From an uncultured Ruaniaceae bacterium (GTDB taxonomy: Bacteria; Actinomycetota; Actinomycetes; Actinomycetales; Beutenbergiaceae), in the NCBI GenBank assembly GCA_938004115.1, contig CALKWS010000019.1:1-7452 (forward strand): a DNA stretch of 7,452 nt, read 5' to 3'. The position numbers and the translations under genes were made by a program. Numbering within the stretch: position 1 is the first letter of the stretch; each line of letters opens with the position of its first letter. Shown piece after piece: positions 6,154-7,452 of this stretch. The notes under the pieces were generated by a model, which saw nothing but the letters and a program-made list of their open reading frames with translations, was not told the origin of the DNA and searched no databases.

Positions 6154-6720
6154 ATGGGCAAACTGATCTACGCAGCCAACGCCTCCCTCGACGGCTACCT
6201 CGAGGACGAGCACGGCGCCTTTGACTGGTCCGTGCCCGACGACGAAGTCCACGCCTTCTGGAACGATCACGAGCGTCGCATCGGAACCTCGCTATACGGC
6301 CGCCGCATGTACGAGACCATGCGCGTGTGGGAGAGCGACGACTGGCTGGCGACCGAACCGGCCGTCCTCCGCGAGTACGCGACGATCTGGCGGGAGGCGG
6401 ACAAGGTCGTGTACTCCACCACCCTGGATGAGGTCTCGACGGCGCGGACGCGCATCGAGCGCGAGTTCGACCCAGCGGCGGTGCAGCATCTCAAGGAGGC
6501 CTCCGAGCAGGACCTGAGCATCGGCGGCGCGACGATCGGGGCCGAGGCGTTCCGGCACGGCCTGGTCGATGAGTGCGTGCTGCTCCTGTGCCCCGTGGTC
6601 GTGGGCGGTGGCAAGCCGGCGCTGCCCCGGGGAGGGCGGCTGGACCTCGAACTGCTGGACCACCGGCGATTCGGCAACGGCGCGATCTACGTCCGTTACG
6701 CGGTGCGCGGCGCCGCTTGA
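6154..6720 (+). CDS. Dihydrofolate reductase family protein (RibD C-terminal-like fold)
   Basis: A 188-residue cytoplasmic protein of the DHFR/RibD_C superfamily, the usual length for its stand-alone members. Motifs in order: an N-terminal strand and loop, Y-A-A-N-A-S-L-D-G-Y (6-15), typical of this group; L-Y-G-R-R-M-Y-E-T-M (47-56), matching the family's NADPH-contacting 'GRxxYE' segment; S-I-G-G-A-T-I-G (122-129), the glycine-rich nucleotide loop; and C-P-V-V-V-G-G-G-K-P (146-155). ATG at 6154 has GGAGG at 6144-6148 (5-nt spacing). It is probably an NAD(P)H-dependent reductase. Stand-alone members of this group are mostly uncharacterised and are generally not the folate enzyme of thymidylate metabolism, nor fused to a riboflavin deaminase. 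It lies divergent from the transporter remnant and convergent with the SulP gene; neither neighbour suggests a substrate. Confidence 0.9.
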   Translation: MGKLIYAANASLDGYLEDEHGAFDWSVPDDEVHAFWNDHERRIGTSLYGRRMYETMRVWESDDWLATEPAVLREYATIWREADKVVYSTTLDEVSTARTRIEREFDPAAVQHLKEASEQDLSIGGATIGAEAFRHGLVDECVLLLCPVVVGGGKPALPRGGRLDLELLDHRRFGNGAIYVRYAVRGAA

Positions 6721-6792
6721 GCCGCAGCACGCCCACCCGCCGCACGTCGACCCAAGGCCCCCAGCCCGAGCAAGCCGGCCCCCGACCCCGGG

Positions 6793-7452
6793 CTACGTGC
6801 TGCCGTTGAGGTGCCCCGCCAGCCGGGCGTGGCGCTCCGCGCTGGCCTCGTTCAGGCCGGTGATCGTCACCGTCTTGCCCTTCTCCGCGTACTTGGTGGT
6901 GATGGCATCCAGGGTGGCCACGGTGGAGGCGTCCCAGATGTGCGACTCGGACAGGTCGATGATCACGTTCTCCGGATCCCCGGTGTAGTCGAACTGGTAG
7001 ATCAGGTCGTTGGAGGAGGCCCACAGCAACTCCCCGATCACCGCGTACACCCGGGTGTTCTCATCGGGGCGGTCCACCTCCACCACCCGGGTCAGGTGCG
7101 CCACCCGGTTGACGAACATCACCGCGGCGACCACCACCCCGGCCAGCACCCCGTAGGCGAGGTTCCCGGTGGCCACGGTGACCACCACGGTCACGGTCAT
7201 CACGGTGGTCTCGCTCTTCGGCATCCGCCGCAAGGTGGCGGGCCGGATGGAGTGCCAGTCGAACGTGCCCACCGAGACCATGATCATCACCGCTACCAGG
7301 GCGGCCATCGGGATCTGCCCGATGATGTCACCGAAGCCAACCACCAGGATCAGCAGGAACACCCCGGCCAGGAACGTGGAGATGCGCGTGCGGGCCCGGG
7401 ACTCCTTGACGTTGATCATCGTCTGGCCGATCATCGCGCAGCCGCCCATGCC
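6793..7452 (-). CDS. SulP-family anion transporter, C-terminal part with STAS domain (5' end outside window)
   Basis: The frame is open from the right edge to TAG at 6793-6795, giving 219 codons; the start and the first several helices are outside. The visible part starts within the transporter core at G-M-G-G-C-A-M-I-G-Q-T-M-I-N-V, a strongly conserved SulP/SLC26 segment. Membrane helices follow at about visible residues 25-42, 46-63, 82-98 and 99-115. A cytoplasmic STAS domain covers about 131-212, with V-I-I-D-L-S-E-S-H-I-W-D-A-S-T-V-A-T-L-D in its expected place. SulP proteins carry sulfate, bicarbonate or other anions with Na+ or H+ coupling; the substrate cannot be told from this fragment. 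The STAS domain is usually the regulatory or docking part. An internal ATG at 7449 is not a real start, because the conserved motif extends past it. There is 72 bp between its stop and that of the convergent DHFR-like gene. Confidence 0.92.
   Translation of the reverse strand, partial: GMGGCAMIGQTMINVKESRARTRISTFLAGVFLLILVVGFGDIIGQIPMAALVAVMIMVSVGTFDWHSIRPATLRRMPKSETTVMTVTVVVTVATGNLAYGVLAGVVVAAVMFVNRVAHLTRVVEVDRPDENTRVYAVIGELLWASSNDLIYQFDYTGDPENVIIDLSESHIWDASTVATLDAITTKYAEKGKTVTITGLNEASAERHARLAGHLNGST

Noticed and set aside
6763..6794. AGCCCG ... CGGGCT inverted repeat near the convergent stops of the DHFR-like and SulP genes, considered as a terminator.
   Set aside because: The loop is 20 nt, there is no T-run, and one arm overlaps the SulP stop codon; it could be chance in GC-rich sequence.

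Overview
The window is GC-rich throughout. It has strong G/C preference at third codon positions, GTG starts as well as ATG, tightly packed genes with 4-bp stop/start overlaps, and an actinobacterial-style lipoprotein and BlaI/M56 pair. It looks like chromosomal DNA from an actinomycete (Actinomycetota). Micrococcales is my best guess, by resemblance only; I cannot name a genus. I saw no rRNA, tRNA, CRISPR array, insertion sequence or phage gene.

Left half (1-4975): a thiol-redox / regulatory block. The C-terminal end of a small membrane protein with a CPVC motif enters from the left edge on the + strand. Convergent to it is a three-gene minus-strand operon, read right to left: a membrane-anchored DsbA-like thioredoxin-fold protein (CPFC), a CcdA/DsbD-type membrane electron carrier with two lone membrane cysteines, and a lipoprotein with PQQ-like beta-propeller repeats. 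The three genes are 3 bp apart or overlap by 4 bp. Divergent from this operon, across a 145-bp intergenic region containing a perfect 5-5-5 inverted repeat, is a two-gene + strand operon. It encodes a BlaI/MecI-family repressor and, overlapping it by 4 bp, an M56-type membrane metalloprotease (HEQAH) that lacks the penicillin-sensing domain of BlaR1. The natural reading is that the protease inactivates the repressor in response to a cell-envelope signal, and that the repressor controls one or both arms. The protease carries a CxxC pair in its predicted extracytoplasmic loop, next to genes for extracytoplasmic thiol chemistry, so the signal could itself be redox. That link is inference.

Right half (4976-7452): ordinary housekeeping or accessory genes. 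A minus-strand EamA/DMT-family transporter gene is split by a frameshift in a short GC repeat, so it is either a pseudogene or a sequencing error. Divergent from it is an intact dihydrofolate-reductase-like (RibD C-terminal fold) protein on the + strand. The right edge holds the C-terminal part of a SulP-family anion transporter with its STAS domain, on the minus strand and continuing out of the window.

No stretch longer than 300 bases lacks a gene. The largest gaps are 3428-3572 (divergent promoter region), 6026-6153 (divergent promoter region) and 4976-5079 (convergent end).
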